Origin: Sphingobium yanoikuyae
GTDB taxonomy: Bacteria > Pseudomonadota > Alphaproteobacteria > Sphingomonadales > Sphingomonadaceae
Assembly (NCBI RefSeq): GCF_013001025.1
Contig: NZ_CP053021.1
Coordinates: 1-64,000 of the forward strand
Direction: 5' to 3'
DNA: 64,000 nucleotides
The position numbers and the translations under genes are program-made. Each line of letters opens with the position of its first letter. Within the stretch, counting starts at the first letter, position 1. A model generated the notes under the pieces. The model had not been told where the DNA came from. It saw nothing but the letters and a program-made list of their open reading frames with translations, and made no database searches. Positions 62,283 through 64,000 of the stretch are shown here, one piece after another.

Positions 62283-62936
62283 TCAGCCCTGCGGCGGGGT
62301 GGTTTCGCCCACCTCGTCGCTGTCGAGGCCATCGTCCAGGGTCAGGCCGTGGCGCAGCAGCATCGGGATGTTGGCGCCGGCGAACACGACCGAGACGATG
62401 GTGACGCCCCAGACCTTGACCGCGAGCCAGGTGTCGAAGCTCATCGACCGGCGCATGAGTTCGTTGGCGACCGCCATGGCGACGAAGAAGAGGGCCCAGT
62501 TGCGCGACAGCTTGCGCCAGCCTTCCTCGGTCAGCCCGTCATAGGCGGCCTGGAGCAGATATTTGAGCAGCGGCTTGCCGCGTAGCAGCCCGGCGAACAG
62601 CATCAGCGCGAAGAAGGCGTAGATGATGGTCGGCTTCAGCTGGATGAAGCGCTGGTCGTGGAAATAGATGGTGAGGCCGCCGAAGAAGAGGATCAGCAGC
62701 GCCGAGAGCCACAGCATCGGCGAGACCCGGCCGAGCTTCACCTTGGAGATGATGACGGCGATGACGATCGCGGCCATGAAGGCGGCGGTGCCGAAGCTCA
62801 TGGCGGTGATCGGGTTGCCCGCACCCCAGAACCAGCCCGCGCCCTTGTAGCTCAGGAAAAAGACCAGCAGCGGCCCGAAATCGAGCGCGAGGCTGAGGCT
62901 GCCGCCATGGGCGGGCTTCTTGGCGTCAGCGGGCAT
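62283..62936 (-). CDS. yciB: inner-membrane septation protein (YciB/IspZ family)
   Basis: The 217-residue product has six hydrophobic segments and family motifs LALDFGPLLVFFLSYKGAGW, DQRFIQLKPTIIYAFFALML and GWRKLSRNWALFFVAMAVAN. YciB (IspZ) is linked to envelope synthesis and septation. The start at 62936 overlaps the ftsY end by 11 nt, which indicates coupling. A 38-nt or so N-terminal extension in the longer frame is not supported. Confidence 0.88.
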   Translation of the reverse strand: MPADAKKPAHGGSLSLALDFGPLLVFFLSYKGAGWFWGAGNPITAMSFGTAAFMAAIVIAVIISKVKLGRVSPMLWLSALLILFFGGLTIYFHDQRFIQLKPTIIYAFFALMLFAGLLRGKPLLKYLLQAAYDGLTEEGWRKLSRNWALFFVAMAVANELMRRSMSFDTWLAVKVWGVTIVSVVFAGANIPMLLRHGLTLDDGLDSDEVGETTPPQG

Positions 62937-63864
62937 AGGCCGTCCCCGCGATCGCGCGTGCCATGTCGCCGGCATCGAACGGGCGCAGATCCTCGATCTT
63001 TTCGCCCACGCCGATGGCGTGGATCGGCAGGCGATATTTCTCCGCCGCCGCGACCAGCACGCCGCCGCGCGCGGTGCCGTCGAGCTTGGTCATGACCAGG
63101 CCGGTGACCTGTGCGGTTTCCTTGAAGACTTCGATCTGGTTCAACGCATTCTGTCCCGTGGTGGCATCAAGGACCAGGACAACGTCGTGCGGGGCGGCCG
63201 GGTTCAATCGGCCGAGCACGCGGCGCACCTTGGCCAGTTCGTCCATCAGTTCGGTCTTGTTCTGCAGGCGGCCGGCGGTGTCGACGATCAGCACGTCGAT
63301 GCCGGTGGCCGTCGCCTGCTTGACCGCGTCGAACACGATGCCAGCCGCGTCGCCGCCTTCCTTGCCAGCGACGATGGGCACGCCGAGGCGTTCTGCCCAG
63401 ACCTTCAACTGGCCGATCGCGGCCGCGCGGAACGTGTCGCCCGCCGCCAGCATCACGCCATAATCCTGTTCCAGGAAATTATTGGCGAGCTTGGCGATGG
63501 TGGTGGTCTTGCCCGATCCGTTGACGCCGATCACCAGGATCACCTGCGGGCGCGGAAAGGCTTCGATCTCCAGCGGGCGGGCGACCGGGGCCAGCACCTT
63601 CTCGATCTCCTCCGCGATGATCTCGCGCAGATATTCCTCGGTCAGTTCCTTGTTGTAGCGCCCTTCGGCCAGGCGATCACGAACCCGGCCGGCCATGGCC
63701 GGGCCGAGATCGGACATGATCAGGGCTTCCTCAATCTCGTCGAGGGTTTGGTCGTCGAGTGCGGCCTTGGTGAAAAGGCCGGTCAGATTCTCGCCGAGCT
63801 TGTCGGATGTGCGCTTGAGGCCGCCGAAGAGGCGGTCGCGCCAGCTGGTGCCGGTGTCAGTCAT
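62926..63864 (-). CDS. ftsY: signal-recognition-particle receptor FtsY
   Basis: FtsY docks the ribosome-SRP complex at the membrane. The 312-residue NG-domain GTPase has P-loop GVNGSGKTTTIAKLAN, AAGDTFRAAAIGQLKVW, VDTAGRLQNKTELMDEL and TKLDGTARGGVLVAAAEKY. The acidic A domain is very short, as is usual in alphaproteobacteria. Its start shares a base with the mtaB stop (TAATG) and it overlaps yciB. Confidence 0.97.
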   Translation of the reverse strand: MTDTGTSWRDRLFGGLKRTSDKLGENLTGLFTKAALDDQTLDEIEEALIMSDLGPAMAGRVRDRLAEGRYNKELTEEYLREIIAEEIEKVLAPVARPLEIEAFPRPQVILVIGVNGSGKTTTIAKLANNFLEQDYGVMLAAGDTFRAAAIGQLKVWAERLGVPIVAGKEGGDAAGIVFDAVKQATATGIDVLIVDTAGRLQNKTELMDELAKVRRVLGRLNPAAPHDVVLVLDATTGQNALNQIEVFKETAQVTGLVMTKLDGTARGGVLVAAAEKYRLPIHAIGVGEKIEDLRPFDAGDMARAIAGTAYAR

Positions 63865-64000
63865 TATTGCGCCTCTTGCGCGATCAGCGCGCCATTCTCA
63901 AGGCCGCTGATGCGGGCCGCGACGATCGTGGAGGGGGGCTGGGGCGTGGTGAAGCGCACCGGCGCGAAATTTTCCGCATGGCCCGACAGGCCATTGCGTT
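63864..64000 (-). CDS. mtaB: tRNA t6A37 methylthiotransferase MtaB, C-terminal end only
   Basis: The last 45 codons of a minus-strand gene enter from the right edge. The end reads RNGLSGHAENFAPVRFTTP and then VAARISGLENGALIAQEAQ, ending TAA at 63864. This resembles the TRAM-domain end of MtaB, which methylthiolates N6-threonylcarbamoyladenosine in tRNA. The start is outside the window. Position ahead of ftsY fits an alphaproteobacterial mtaB-ftsY order. Confidence 0.7.
   Translation of the reverse strand, partial: RNGLSGHAENFAPVRFTTPQPPSTIVAARISGLENGALIAQEAQ

Noticed and set aside
1..64000. tRNA genes, rRNA genes, transposases, prophage genes
   Set aside because: Looked for and not seen; no cloverleaf with conserved GGTTCGA-type arm, no ribosomal RNA segments and no transposase motifs.

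Overview
The window looks like a stretch of main chromosome from a GC-rich alphaproteobacterium of the order Sphingomonadales, most like Sphingobium or Sphingomonas. This is inferred from gene families and gene order; there is no rRNA or other taxonomic marker here. The clues are the Tim44-like/MltA/Smr block beside secB, the aat/DUF2155/NDUFA12-like/DUF192/recX block, a ThiS-ThiG fusion, aroQ-accB-accC, an alphaproteobacterial RNase P RNA, and intergenic hairpins of sphingomonad type. No tRNA, rRNA, transposase, prophage or CRISPR array was found.

Layout. 0-9.9 kb: dnaA, a secreted cyclophilin, a GGDEF/EAL protein, the smr-mltA-Tim44-like operon divergent from secB, then murJ and trpS. 10-19.5 kb: a DUF4136 lipoprotein with a textbook terminator, a dicarboxylate-type symporter, a 53-residue cysteine-rich protein, dapE, a cupin, a Tat-exported LD-carboxypeptidase, an M19 dipeptidase, and aat overlapping antisense to DUF2155, followed by the complex I NDUFA12-like gene, DUF192 and recX. 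19.6-28.6 kb: a fatty acyl-AMP ligase, a second GGDEF/EAL protein, a ParA-like ATPase, aroQ-accB-accC-arsC-like, and thiSG. 28.9-34.5 kb: a LysR regulator divergent from a CoA-transferase operon whose two subunit genes are separated by a phosphatase and a DUF5076-like gene, then a HIT protein and a glycosyltransferase. 34.6-39.8 kb: KpsC- and KpsS-like capsule Kdo transferases and molybdate modBC, all visibly less GC-rich than their neighbours, with modA convergent. 39.9-42 kb: a degenerate, truncated NasA-like molybdoprotein followed by two kinds of intergenic repeat. 42-48.6 kb: a GT4 glycosyltransferase, an XRE regulator divergent from a DUF6456 protein, a lemA-TPM-TPM-TPM-NUDIX operon, mscL and a small lipoprotein. 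48.7-54 kb: a cheA-W-Y-B-R operon. 54-64 kb: an amidase, rnpB, a TonB_C-like protein, a DnaJ protein and a ferredoxin, a chemoreceptor operon, a hemerythrin, sodB, an Rnk-like protein, and the mtaB-ftsY-yciB operon running off the end.

How the genes work together. Much of the window is envelope maintenance (murJ, mltA, ldcA, dapE, amidase, mscL, capsule transferases) plus core replication, translation and secretion. Signalling is strong: two c-di-GMP enzymes, a complete chemotaxis operon with an unusual CheA, and a receptor 8 kb downstream.

The most interesting points are (1) a NasA-like protein that keeps its Fe-S cysteines but appears to have lost the molybdenum ligand and the whole C-terminal cofactor domain; (2) an 11-bp-periodic GCGACA repeat at two intergenic loci, each starting 25-30 nt after a stop codon; (3) a CheA with an extra CheW-like segment and a degenerate receiver; (4) a CoA-transferase operon split by unrelated, translationally coupled genes; and (5) a 115-bp palindromic intergenic element. 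Ordinary housekeeping genes dominate the rest.
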